From NCBI GenBank assembly GCA_023435025.1, contig JAEYSE010000033.1, positions 1 to 35,935 on the forward strand: 35,935 nt of DNA, written 5' to 3'. The notes below the pieces were generated by a model. The model saw only the letters and a program-made list of their open reading frames with translations, made no database searches and was not told the origin of the DNA. This DNA comes from Bacillota bacterium. GTDB taxonomy: Bacteria > Bacillota > Clostridia > Christensenellales > CAG-138. This document shows, piece by piece, positions 7,367 through 14,723 of this stretch. Both the position numbers and the translations under genes were made by a program. Within the stretch, counting starts at the first letter, position 1, and every line of letters begins with the position of its first letter.

Positions 7367-7394
7367 AGTATATCATTACTTTTTAGAGTTTGCA
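7367..7394 (-). promoter_or_regulatory. Weak candidate promoter of the aminotransferase gene
   Basis: Minus-strand TATACT (7367-7372) is a good -10. The -35 region 16 nt upstream (TGCAAA) is poor and lies in the palindrome TTGCATGCAA (7390-7399), which could instead be a regulator site. The leader would be about 200 nt. Confidence 0.3.
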
Positions 7395-7427
7395 TGCAAT
7401 TTTTTGTTATGGGTTATGCAATTTCTA

Positions 7428-9128
7428 TTATTCCGCCTGCAGGAAACGCTGGGTGGAAACCTGGAATACGCCCATGTCCGTCAGCCTGCCTTCGGGTATG
7501 ACAGGCAACGCCAGGAAAGAAAGCGTAATAAACGGATCGGACGAACTCTGTATACCCAACAGCGCGGACTCATGTAAAAGCCTCCGCTGCGTTTCCAGGA
7601 TTTCCTCAAGTGGCGCTTCTGTAATCAGACCCGCGATGGGGAGCGGAAGCAGCGCACGTACTTTGCCGCCGCGTACCACCACATAGCCGCCGCCGCTTTT
7701 TTCTAAAGCATCTATTGCAATATGCATATCTGCGTCGTTATCGCCGGCCACGATCAGGTTGTGGGAGTCATGGGCCACGGTGGATGCCAAAGCACCGTTT
7801 ACAACGCCAAGGCCGCTTAATATGCCTAAGCCGATGTTGCCTGTGGCGTGGTGGCGTTCTAAAACGGCCAGCTTGTTCAAGCCCCAGCCGCTCTGGAACA
7901 GTCCGTTTTCATGCGGCACTTCGCGCATGCTCAGTTTGGTGACAAGCTGGCCAGGCGTCAACTCGATCACGGGCATGGGTCCGGTCACTTTGAGCATGAG
8001 CGAATCGGCTGATCTGGGCTTTAAGTGCACGCTGTTGAGCACCGCGGCTGGCGGCGCGGGAATGGGCAGCGGTGCGTCCTTGTAAAGAACGCCGCCGGTG
8101 AACACCGCAAGCGGGCGGAAACTGTCCAAATTTGGCAACAGGACTAGGTCCGCGCGGTAGCCCGGCGCGATCGCGCCGATGTCCTTTAATCCATAATGGC
8201 GTGCGGCATTCCATGTCGCCATGCGAACCGCAATCAGCGGGTTGAGTCCGCAAGCCACGGCACGCCTTAAGATATAGTTGATGTGGCCATCCCGCCGGAT
8301 ATCCTCCAGATGCTTGTCGTCCGTGCAGAAGGACATGTTATCCGTAGGCAGTTCCTCATAGGCAATGCGGCGGAGTATGGTTTCAATCCCGTGCGCCGCA
8401 GAACCCATGCGAAGCTGGATATGCATGCCGGTTCTTAGTTTTTCCAACACTTCATCGTAGTTGGAGCATTCGTGGTCGCTAGAAGGCCCGGCGATACGGT
8501 AGGCGTGCAGGTCACGGCCACGTACCAGCGGCGCATGGCCGTCTATGGGCTTCCCGGAACACATCTGCAGTTTTTCAAGCATTTTGGCTTCGCCCGCCGC
8601 GACGGAAGGATAATCCATCACTTCGCCCAGACCCAATACGCGCGGGTGGGAAAGGAAGGGTGCAAGCTCCTTTGCGGAAAGCGCGGCCCCGTTGTGTTCA
8701 AACGGCAGGCAGGGTACGCAGGAGGGCAGCATCATATATACGGAAAGCGGAAGGTTCTCAAACTGCTCCAGCATGTAGGTAAGCCCCGCCGTTCCCGCGA
8801 CATTCGCAATTTCATGCGGGTCAGCGATCACCGTGGTAGTGCCGTGCGGCAATACAGTGCGCGCAAAACTGACGGGGGTGGACATGGAGCTTTCAATGTG
8901 CACATGCGCGTCGATAAAGCCTGGGCAAACAAAAGCGCCCCCCGCGTCGTATTCCTGGTCCGCCGTATAGCTGCCGCCCACGCCCAGAATACGCTCGCCC
9001 GAGAGCGCAATATCCCCGTATATGATTTCCAGCGTGAACACATTGACAACGCGCGCATTTTTGATTACAAATGTCGCATTCCCCTTGACCGCCTGCGTAA
9101 TGGTAGATTGCAATTTGTGTAAATGCAT
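7428..9128 (-). CDS. ade: Adenine deaminase
   Basis: The 566-residue amidohydrolase-superfamily enzyme converts adenine to hypoxanthine and ammonia. Characteristic features are HVHIESS, DPHEIANVAG, the metal-ligand segments DGHAP and SSDHE, and CTDDKH. These are followed by the second, adenine-deaminase-specific C-terminal domain (HDSHNLIVAGDND). Length and motif order match the Ade/YerA group and not eukaryote-type adenosine deaminase. The ATG at 9128 has AGGTG upstream and a consensus promoter 21 nt away, so the leader is too short for a riboswitch. It is divergent from the guanine riboswitch operon, and the two units together deaminate both purine bases. Confidence 0.93.
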   Translation of the reverse strand: MHLHKLQSTITQAVKGNATFVIKNARVVNVFTLEIIYGDIALSGERILGVGGSYTADQEYDAGGAFVCPGFIDAHVHIESSMSTPVSFARTVLPHGTTTVIADPHEIANVAGTAGLTYMLEQFENLPLSVYMMLPSCVPCLPFEHNGAALSAKELAPFLSHPRVLGLGEVMDYPSVAAGEAKMLEKLQMCSGKPIDGHAPLVRGRDLHAYRIAGPSSDHECSNYDEVLEKLRTGMHIQLRMGSAAHGIETILRRIAYEELPTDNMSFCTDDKHLEDIRRDGHINYILRRAVACGLNPLIAVRMATWNAARHYGLKDIGAIAPGYRADLVLLPNLDSFRPLAVFTGGVLYKDAPLPIPAPPAAVLNSVHLKPRSADSLMLKVTGPMPVIELTPGQLVTKLSMREVPHENGLFQSGWGLNKLAVLERHHATGNIGLGILSGLGVVNGALASTVAHDSHNLIVAGDNDADMHIAIDALEKSGGGYVVVRGGKVRALLPLPIAGLITEAPLEEILETQRRLLHESALLGIQSSSDPFITLSFLALPVIPEGRLTDMGVFQVSTQRFLQAE

Positions 9129-9149
9129 GGTTCACCTGCTTTTTGTTGT

Positions 9150-9177
9150 AGTATAGCATGGATTGAGGTTTGTTCAA
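9150..9177 (-). promoter_or_regulatory. Promoter of adenine deaminase
   Basis: Minus-strand TTGAAC (9172-9177) and TATACT (9150-9155) are spaced by 16 nt. Transcription would begin near 9143, about 15 nt before the ATG, leaving just the ribosome binding site. Confidence 0.7.
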
Positions 9178-9264
9178 GGGGCCGAACGGCGCGTAAAAGC
9201 GGAAGCGCGGAACGTAAATGGAGCGATCTTTCGCTTTTTTGGCAGGAAACGCGCATGTGAAATA

Positions 9265-9293
9265 TTGAAAACCCCTCTGCAAGCTGTTATACT
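9265..9293 (+). promoter_or_regulatory. Promoter of the riboswitch-controlled hydantoinase-guaD operon
   Basis: TTGAAA (9265-9270) and TATACT (9288-9293) are spaced by exactly 17 nt. The predicted start near 9300 places the whole purine aptamer in the transcript. It faces away from the ade promoter about 90 bp to the left. Confidence 0.75.
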
Positions 9294-9304
9294 TATATTA
9301 TACG

Positions 9305-9358
9305 GGGAATGTTTGCGCATCAAACGTTCCCAATGTACGGCTAAAAAAATTTTGCCGT
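9305..9358 (+). other. Two tandem hairpins between promoter and aptamer
   Basis: The first pairs GGGAATGTTTG (9305-9315) with CAAACGTTCCC (9321-9331), an 11-bp stem with one G-U pair. The second pairs ACGGC...AAAA with TTTTGCCGT (9337-9358) and is followed by TAAAATTTTT, so it resembles a weak terminator ahead of the riboswitch. Neither is part of the usual purine aptamer. Confidence 0.5.
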
Positions 9359-9380
9359 TAAAATTTTTCATCGATCCAGC

Positions 9381-9449
9381 CTCTCGTATAGGTTTGCCGG
9401 TTATGGCGCAAACGTTTCTACGGGGCAGCCAAGTGCCCCGCTATGAGAG
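9381..9449 (+). promoter_or_regulatory. Purine riboswitch aptamer, guanine type
   Basis: All parts of the xpt-class three-way junction are present. P1 pairs CTCTCGT (9381-9387) with ATGAGAG (9443-9449). P2 is capped by a loop containing the conserved TATGG. The J2/3 core is GTTTCTAC at 9414-9421. P3 is GGGGCA/TGCCCC with the loop's CC available for the loop-loop contact. The specificity base equivalent to C74 of the xpt aptamer is C (9441), which pairs with guanine; an adenine sensor would have T. The downstream operon encodes guanine deaminase, which agrees with guanine as ligand. Hypoxanthine or xanthine binding is also possible for this class. Confidence 0.92.
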
Positions 9450-9510
9450 CTCATTCGCAACAGCGCTTTAAGCACATTTTGTTGCGAAGGGGCGCTCTTT
9501 TATTTTATTC
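9445..9510 (+). terminator. Riboswitch expression platform: terminator sharing the 3' strand of P1
   Basis: TTCGCAAC (9454-9461) pairs perfectly with GTTGCGAA (9481-9488). Outside an internal loop, GAGAGC (9445-9450) pairs with GCTCTT (9494-9499), which leads directly into TTTATTTTATT. GAGAG is also the 3' strand of P1. Ligand-stabilised P1 should therefore block the terminator and allow transcription, an ON switch like pbuE and unlike xpt. Folding by eye only. Confidence 0.65.
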
Positions 9511-9527
9511 AGGAAGAGGTGGCCGAA

Positions 9528-10898
9528 TTGCGTTATATCATCAAAAATGGGTTGATCGTGAATGCGGACGGAAGGCAGAAAGCGGATGTCCTGATTGGGA
9601 ACGGCCGTATCCTTGCCGTTGGAAATCAGCTTCATGAGGAAGACGCGGAAGTAATCGACGCTTCCGGCTGTTACGTTTTCCCCGGGTTTATCGACCCGCA
9701 TACGCATTTTGACCTAGACCTTGGCGTTACCATAACGGCGGACAATTTTAAAACAGGTACCACGGCAGCGGTTTTAGGCGGTACCACAACAGTCATAGAT
9801 TTCGCCACACCGGTTCGCGGCGGTACATTGAAAGCGGCGCTGGACGAGTGGCACAAAAAAGCCGAGGGCAGTTCCTGCAACTATGGCTTCCATATGGCGC
9901 TGGCCGAATGGAACGAAAACATCTCGCGCGAGATGGACGCCATGACTAAGGCAGGTATTACCTCCTATAAAATGTACATGGTATATCCTTCCCTGCGCGT
10001 AAACGACGGAGAAATCTACCGCGCCATGCAGCGCGGGCGCGAGATCGGCGCGCTCATCAGCATGCACTGTGAAAACTACCATGTGCTCAACGCAAAAATC
10101 GCGGAGCAAAAGGCTGCGGGGAACCTTGGCCCTGCGGCGCACCCACTTTCAAGGCCTGCCGAAGTGGAAGCGGAAGCGGTCGCACGGTACTTGCGCATAG
10201 CACAGATGGCAGGGGCAAAGGCGTATGTCGTACACCTTTCCACCGGAGAAGGGTTAAAGGAAGCCCGCCACGCGCGCGCGAGGGGGCAGGAGGTCTATTT
10301 GGAAACCTGTCCGCAATATCTTGTGCTGGACAGTTCCCGTTACAATGAGCCGGATGCCGCGAAATATGTCATGAGCCCGCCGCTGCGCTCGGTTGAAGAT
10401 CAACAAAAGCTGTGGGAAGGGCTTGCCGAAAACGATATCGATACCGTCGGCACCGATCATTGCTCCTTCACCATGGAACAAAAAGCTTTGGGGAAGGACG
10501 ATTTCACCAAAATTCCCAACGGCGGGGCGGGCGTGCAGAACAGGGCGGCGCTGTATTATACATATGGCGTACTTTCGGGTAAACTGACGCTTGAGCAGAT
10601 GGCGGCACAGCTTTCCGCGAACGCGGCAAAGCTCTTTGGCATGTACCCCGGCAAGGGCGTAGTTGCCGAAGGGGCGGATGCGGACGTTGTAATCTGGGAC
10701 CCCCGGCATGAGGAAGTCATCTCTTACAAGACCCTTGCGCATAACTGCGACAACTCCCCGTACGAAGGCTTCCGCGTGCACGGTCGCGCACGGGATGTGC
10801 TTGTAAACGGCGAATGGGTCGTAAAGGATTCGGATATGTATAAGGCAGGGTTGGGTAAATATGTGTTCCGCAGGCCATGCCAGAGCTACCGGAAATAG
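9528..10898 (+). CDS. hyuA: D-hydantoinase / dihydropyrimidinase-family amidohydrolase
   Basis: The 456-residue cyclic amidohydrolase has the metal-binding HTH at H58/H60 (GFIDPHTHFD), the carboxylated lysine K148 in SYKMYMVYP, then HCEN, VVHLSTGEG and GTDHCSF, all standard for hydantoinases and dihydropyrimidinases. These open cyclic amides such as hydantoins, dihydropyrimidines or related rings. TTG at 9528 is preferred because AGAGGTGG lies 5 nt upstream, the same element and spacing used by ligA. GTG at 9519 would overlap that element and add three residues. It follows the guanine riboswitch and is 51 nt from guaD, so its physiological substrate is probably a purine-breakdown intermediate, as proposed for HyuA in anaerobic purine gene clusters. 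That substrate is inference. Confidence 0.85.
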   Translation: MRYIIKNGLIVNADGRQKADVLIGNGRILAVGNQLHEEDAEVIDASGCYVFPGFIDPHTHFDLDLGVTITADNFKTGTTAAVLGGTTTVIDFATPVRGGTLKAALDEWHKKAEGSSCNYGFHMALAEWNENISREMDAMTKAGITSYKMYMVYPSLRVNDGEIYRAMQRGREIGALISMHCENYHVLNAKIAEQKAAGNLGPAAHPLSRPAEVEAEAVARYLRIAQMAGAKAYVVHLSTGEGLKEARHARARGQEVYLETCPQYLVLDSSRYNEPDAAKYVMSPPLRSVEDQQKLWEGLAENDIDTVGTDHCSFTMEQKALGKDDFTKIPNGGAGVQNRAALYYTYGVLSGKLTLEQMAAQLSANAAKLFGMYPGKGVVAEGADADVVIWDPRHEEVISYKTLAHNCDNSPYEGFRVHGRARDVLVNGEWVVKDSDMYKAGLGKYVFRRPCQSYRK

Positions 10899-10949
10899 CA
10901 TTTGTTTTCGCGATAAGCGAATGTATCAATAAATAAAGGGGGGACCCGT

Positions 10950-12209
10950 ATGCAGACGGCCATATACAAGGGCAATATCGTGCATGCGCCGGTCATGGGC
11001 GCGCTCTCCTGCGTGGAAAACGGATATCTCGTAACGGAGGATGGCCGCATTGAGGGCGTTTACGAAGCGCTGCCGGAGCGGTTTTCCGGCGCTGCAATTG
11101 AAGACTTCGGCAATCAACTGATCGTACCCGCGTTTGTGGATATGCATTTGCATGCGCCGCAGTTTGCCATGCTGGGAATGGGCATGGACCTGCAGCTGTT
11201 AGAGTGGCTGAATACCTATACCTTCCCGACTGAGTCGGCGTTCAAAGACCCGGCGTATGCCCGGGAACTGTACCGCAAGCTCGCCTCGGAGCTCATCCGC
11301 GTGGGTACCACCCGGGTGTGCATGTTTTCATCCATTCACCGTGAAAGCACGCATGTGTTGATGGAAGAACTCGAGCGCGCAGGCGTCACGGGGTATGTGG
11401 GAAAGGTCAATATGGACCGTAACAGCCCGGATATATTGCGGGAAACCACGGAGGAATCGCTTTCTGAAACCCTACGCTGGCTGGATGAGTGTGAGGGACG
11501 TTACCAACACATTCGCCCCATGCTGACGCCGCGCTTCACACCCTCCTGCACGGATGAACTGATGCGGGGATTGGGCACGATCGCAAAAGAGCGTGGAATT
11601 TTTGTGCAGTCCCACCTTTCCGAAAATCTCGATGAGATTGCGTGGGTACAAGCGCTTTGCCCTGGCTGCGGCCAGTATTGGGAAAGCTACGACCGGTTTG
11701 GTCTCTTCGGGGAAAAGACAATCATGGCCCACTGTGTCTATTCCGATGAACGGGAGCGCGAGGCCATGCGCGAACGCGGCGTCTGGGTTGCGCACTGTCC
11801 GGATTCCAATATCAACATCGCAAGCGGCATTGCGCCAATCCGCCGCATGCTCAGCGAAGGGCTGCAGGTCACGCTCGGCTCCGATATCGCGGGGGGCGCG
11901 CGCCTTTCCATGATGGACGTCGCCACCGAAGCCATCCGCACCTCCAAGCGTAACTGGCTGGATACCGGCAAAGAGGAGGCGTTTTTGACCGTGGCGGAGG
12001 CGTTTTACCTCATCACATCCGCGGGGCAGAAATACTTTGGCGCAGGCCCCGGTTTTCAGAAGGGGGATACGCTGCACGCGCTCGTTCTGGACGATTGCCC
12101 GTTCCCGCGAAGGGAGCTTTCACCGGCGCAGCGGCTCGAGCGCATCATGTACCTTTCCGAAGGGCGCTGCATCACGGCGCGCTTTAGCGAAGGCAAAAGA
12201 GTAGGGTAG
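10950..12209 (+). CDS. guaD: Guanine deaminase
   Basis: This 419-residue amidohydrolase converts guanine to xanthine and ammonia. The family signature DMHLHAPQ (zinc histidines H66 and H68), GMDLQLLEWLNTYTFP, the QSHLSEN and MAHCVY segments and GSDIAGG match bacterial GuaD closely. They separate it from chlorohydrolase-like SsnA proteins. AAGGGGGG precedes the ATG by 6 nt. It is the second gene of the riboswitch operon and is followed by a strong terminator. Regulation by a guanine-sensing RNA gives a simple substrate-induction loop. Confidence 0.93.
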   Translation: MQTAIYKGNIVHAPVMGALSCVENGYLVTEDGRIEGVYEALPERFSGAAIEDFGNQLIVPAFVDMHLHAPQFAMLGMGMDLQLLEWLNTYTFPTESAFKDPAYARELYRKLASELIRVGTTRVCMFSSIHRESTHVLMEELERAGVTGYVGKVNMDRNSPDILRETTEESLSETLRWLDECEGRYQHIRPMLTPRFTPSCTDELMRGLGTIAKERGIFVQSHLSENLDEIAWVQALCPGCGQYWESYDRFGLFGEKTIMAHCVYSDEREREAMRERGVWVAHCPDSNINIASGIAPIRRMLSEGLQVTLGSDIAGGARLSMMDVATEAIRTSKRNWLDTGKEEAFLTVAEAFYLITSAGQKYFGAGPGFQKGDTLHALVLDDCPFPRRELSPAQRLERIMYLSEGRCITARFSEGKRVG

Positions 12210-12217
12210 TATTCATG

Positions 12218-12252
12218 CAAACAAAAAGGAGCCGCTGGCTCCTTTTTGTTTG
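12218..12252 (+). terminator. Strong intrinsic terminator after guaD
   Basis: CAAACAAAAAGGAGCC pairs with GGCTCCTTTTTGTTTG as a perfect 16-bp stem with a 3-nt loop. The GC core and following T-run are typical of a factor-independent terminator, and the flanking A-run would also work leftward. Confidence 0.9.
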
Positions 12253-12302
12253 TTCATTAAACGGCCTATTTCGTAACGCACAAGAAATAAGTGAGGGATG
12301 TC

Positions 12303-12325
12303 CGCCCGAAAATTGGGCGTTTTTT
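12303..12325 (+). terminator. Second hairpin with T-run after guaD
   Basis: CGCCC and GGGCG flank a 7-nt loop and are followed by TTTTTT. It is a short classical terminator, redundant with the one about 70 nt upstream. Confidence 0.65.
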
Positions 12326-12345
12326 GTATGCACGGGATGCGCATG

Positions 12346-12374
12346 GTAAATAAGCCGCAATGCGGCTATTTTAC
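12346..12374. other. Third hairpin in the guaD-pcrA gap
   Basis: GTAAA-TA-AGCCGC pairs with GCGGCT-AT-TTTAC around a 3-nt loop, with a 2x2 internal mismatch. A/T ends would allow termination on either strand. The 12253-12427 gap holds this and the previous hairpin and no gene. Confidence 0.45.
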
Positions 12375-12427
12375 GGCATAATTTTAAGCGCGTACGAATT
12401 TCACCTAAGGCGAACGCACAAGCGCGG

Positions 12428-12461
12428 ATTATACCATATCCGCTTCGCTTCATGGTATAAT
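12428..12461. repeat. Perfect inverted repeat containing two outward extended -10 boxes
   Basis: ATTATACCAT (12428-12437) and ATGGTATAAT (12452-12461) are exact inverted copies 14 bp apart. The right copy reads TGGTATAAT on the plus strand and serves pcrA. The left copy reads the same on the minus strand and points back towards the terminators. Confidence 0.7.
12453..12461 (+). promoter_or_regulatory. Extended -10 promoter of pcrA-ligA
   Basis: TGGTATAAT is a consensus extended -10 element. No -35 like TTGACA lies 16-18 nt upstream, as is usual for this promoter type. Transcription would start near 12468, just before the pcrA ribosome binding site GGAGGGGG. Confidence 0.65.
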
Positions 12462-12490
12462 AGAAAAAGTGATTGGAGGGGGACGTTTTT

Positions 12491-14710
12491 TTGGATCTAG
12501 CGAAACTGAACATGGAACAACGGCAGGCCGTAGAATGCGTAGAGGGCCCGCTTTTGGTGCTTGCTGGCGCGGGCTCGGGGAAGACGCGCGTGCTCACTAG
12601 CCGTATCGCGCACCTGATTGCGGACTGCCATGTGCGGCCGTGGAATATATTGGCGCTCACGTTTACCAACAAGGCGGCACGGGAAATGCGAGAGCGCACC
12701 GAAGCGCTGGTGGACGACACGGCCTCCGATCTGTGGGTAATGACGTTCCACAGCTTCTGCGCGCGTATTCTGCGGCGTGAAGCGGAGCATATCGGGTACG
12801 AAAAAAGCTTTGTCATATACGACGACGCGGACCAGCTTACGATTTATACCGAAATCATCAAAAAACTGGAACTGGACGACGATAAATTCCCCAAGCGTCT
12901 TTTGCGGGAGCGCATCAGCCAGGCAAAAAACCAGACCACGGACGTGGAGGCGTATTTAAAGGACGATGCGTTCGGCGATATTTACCAGAAGGTGTACAAG
13001 CTCTATGAAAAAAAGCTCAAGGCGAACAATGCCATGGACTTTGACGACCTGCTGCTAAAGACGCTGGAACTGTTCGATAAACACCGGGACGTGCTTTCCC
13101 GCTACCAGCAGCGCTTCCAGTATGTGCTGGTGGACGAGTATCAGGATACCAACATGGCGCAGTACCGGCTCATCCGGCTGCTTTGCGCGCAGCACCGCAA
13201 CATCTGCGTGGTCGGCGATGACGATCAGAGCATTTACGGCTGGCGGGGCGCGGATATCCGCAACATCCTGGAGTTTGAAAAGGATTTTCCGGGTGCGAAC
13301 GTAATCCGTCTGGAGCAGAACTACCGTTCCACCTCCGTCATATTGGACGCCGCCAACAGCGTGATCAGCAACAACCAAAGCAGGAAGCGCAAGAAACTGT
13401 GGACGGACCGCGCGGGCGGCGCACAGATCCGCGTCTATCAGGCGGCGGATGAGCGCATGGAGGCGGATTATGTCTGCAGCCATATCCTGTCGGGCGCCAA
13501 GGGCGGCAGGCGGTACGACGAATTCGCCGTATTGTACCGCACCAACGCGCAGAGCCGCGTCATTGAAACCGCCATGGCCAGCTATGGCATCCCGTACCGG
13601 GTGTACGGGGGCCTGCGCTTCTATGAGCGTGCAGAAATCAAGGACCTTCTATCCTATTTGCGGTTATTATACAACCCGGCGGACGACGTGGCGCTTCTGC
13701 GCATCATCAACGTACCAAGAAGAGGGATAGGCGCCGCCGCGATTGCGGAGCTGGAAGCCGCCGCATCGGCGGCGGATATTCCCATGTTTCTGGCCGCCAT
13801 GCAGACGGAGCTGCTTTCCCAGCGCGTTCGCTCCAAGGTGCAGGGATTTATTGAAATCATGACTGAGCTTTTGGCGCTCAGGCACACGCTGCCGCTACAT
13901 GAATTCGTGCAGCAGCTTTTAGAAAAGATTGAATACGACGCCTATTTACGGGAAGACAAAAAAGAGAACTATGAAACGCGAAGCGAAAACATCAACGAGT
14001 TGCTGGGGGCTTTAAAGGAATTCTCGGAAGGCTTGCCGGATGACAGCGAAACGGACGCTTTGGGGGCATATTTGGAAAACGTGGCGCTCGTCTCTGATAT
14101 CGACAATCTGGAGGAGCAGGACGGCCAGGTTGCCATGATGACCATGCACAGCGCCAAAGGTCTGGAGTTCCCGGTGGTGTTTATACCCGGGATGGAGGAA
14201 TACATATTCCCAACCCGCAGGTCGCGTTTAGAACCCGCCAAGCTCGAGGAGGAGCGCAGGCTGTGCTATGTGGGCATCACCCGGGCGATGGAGGAGCTGC
14301 ATCTAATCCACGCCTACCAGCGCAACCTGTACGGCGAACTTTCCGTAAACCCGCCCTCCCGGTTCTTAGAAGAAATTCCGGAGGAACTTGTTGATCAGGA
14401 GAACGGAGGAAGGCCCACGCCAAAGGTTGCGAATACGAACCGCAGGCAGCAGCCTGAGCGCCCATATGAAAGCACATACGGCGGCTTCGGTGTAAAAGCC
14501 CAGCCCGATATATCCCATATCCCAAAGCCGAGCAGCGACGCGGCTTCCCGAAGCTACAAGCAGTACCAGCATGTACGCCACGCGAAGTTTGGTGCAGGCA
14601 CGATATTGAAGGTGGAGGGCGAGGGCAGCGCGCAGGTTGTCACCATAGACTTCGGCGGAGACATCAAGAAGTTTGCCGCCGCGTTTGCGCCCATTCAAGT
14701 GGTTGAGTAA
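12491..14710 (+). CDS. pcrA: ATP-dependent DNA helicase PcrA (UvrD/Rep family)
   Basis: The 739-residue superfamily 1A helicase has the Q-motif region LNMEQRQAV, Walker A AGAGSGKT at 25-32, LTFTNKAAREM, the Walker B DEYQDTN, GDDDQSIYGWRGA, the QNYRS motif, VAMMTMHSAKGLEF and the YVGITRA motif VI. A Tudor-like C-terminus follows (HAKFGAGTILKVEGEG). PcrA unwinds 3'-5' in repair, rolling-circle replication and removal of RecA or stalled polymerase. TTG at 12491 is the start because GGAGGGGG ends 8 nt before it. The TTG at 12473 lies at the edge of that site. It is followed at 13 nt by ligA, a common pair in Clostridia. Confidence 0.95.
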   Translation: MDLAKLNMEQRQAVECVEGPLLVLAGAGSGKTRVLTSRIAHLIADCHVRPWNILALTFTNKAAREMRERTEALVDDTASDLWVMTFHSFCARILRREAEHIGYEKSFVIYDDADQLTIYTEIIKKLELDDDKFPKRLLRERISQAKNQTTDVEAYLKDDAFGDIYQKVYKLYEKKLKANNAMDFDDLLLKTLELFDKHRDVLSRYQQRFQYVLVDEYQDTNMAQYRLIRLLCAQHRNICVVGDDDQSIYGWRGADIRNILEFEKDFPGANVIRLEQNYRSTSVILDAANSVISNNQSRKRKKLWTDRAGGAQIRVYQAADERMEADYVCSHILSGAKGGRRYDEFAVLYRTNAQSRVIETAMASYGIPYRVYGGLRFYERAEIKDLLSYLRLLYNPADDVALLRIINVPRRGIGAAAIAELEAAASAADIPMFLAAMQTELLSQRVRSKVQGFIEIMTELLALRHTLPLHEFVQQLLEKIEYDAYLREDKKENYETRSENINELLGALKEFSEGLPDDSETDALGAYLENVALVSDIDNLEEQDGQVAMMTMHSAKGLEFPVVFIPGMEEYIFPTRRSRLEPAKLEEERRLCYVGITRAMEELHLIHAYQRNLYGELSVNPPSRFLEEIPEELVDQENGGRPTPKVANTNRRQQPERPYESTYGGFGVKAQPDISHIPKPSSDAASRSYKQYQHVRHAKFGAGTILKVEGEGSAQVVTIDFGGDIKKFAAAFAPIQVVE

Positions 14711-14723
14711 AGAGGTGGGAATT

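Noticed and set aside
7158..7427. Possible T-box or other amino-acid riboswitch before the aminotransferase
   Set aside because: The long leader and hairpins invited a check, but there is no T-box core, SAM-type motif or terminator/antiterminator pair.
9129..9180. Purine riboswitch for adenine deaminase
   Set aside because: The predicted leader is only about 15 nt and contains no aptamer core.
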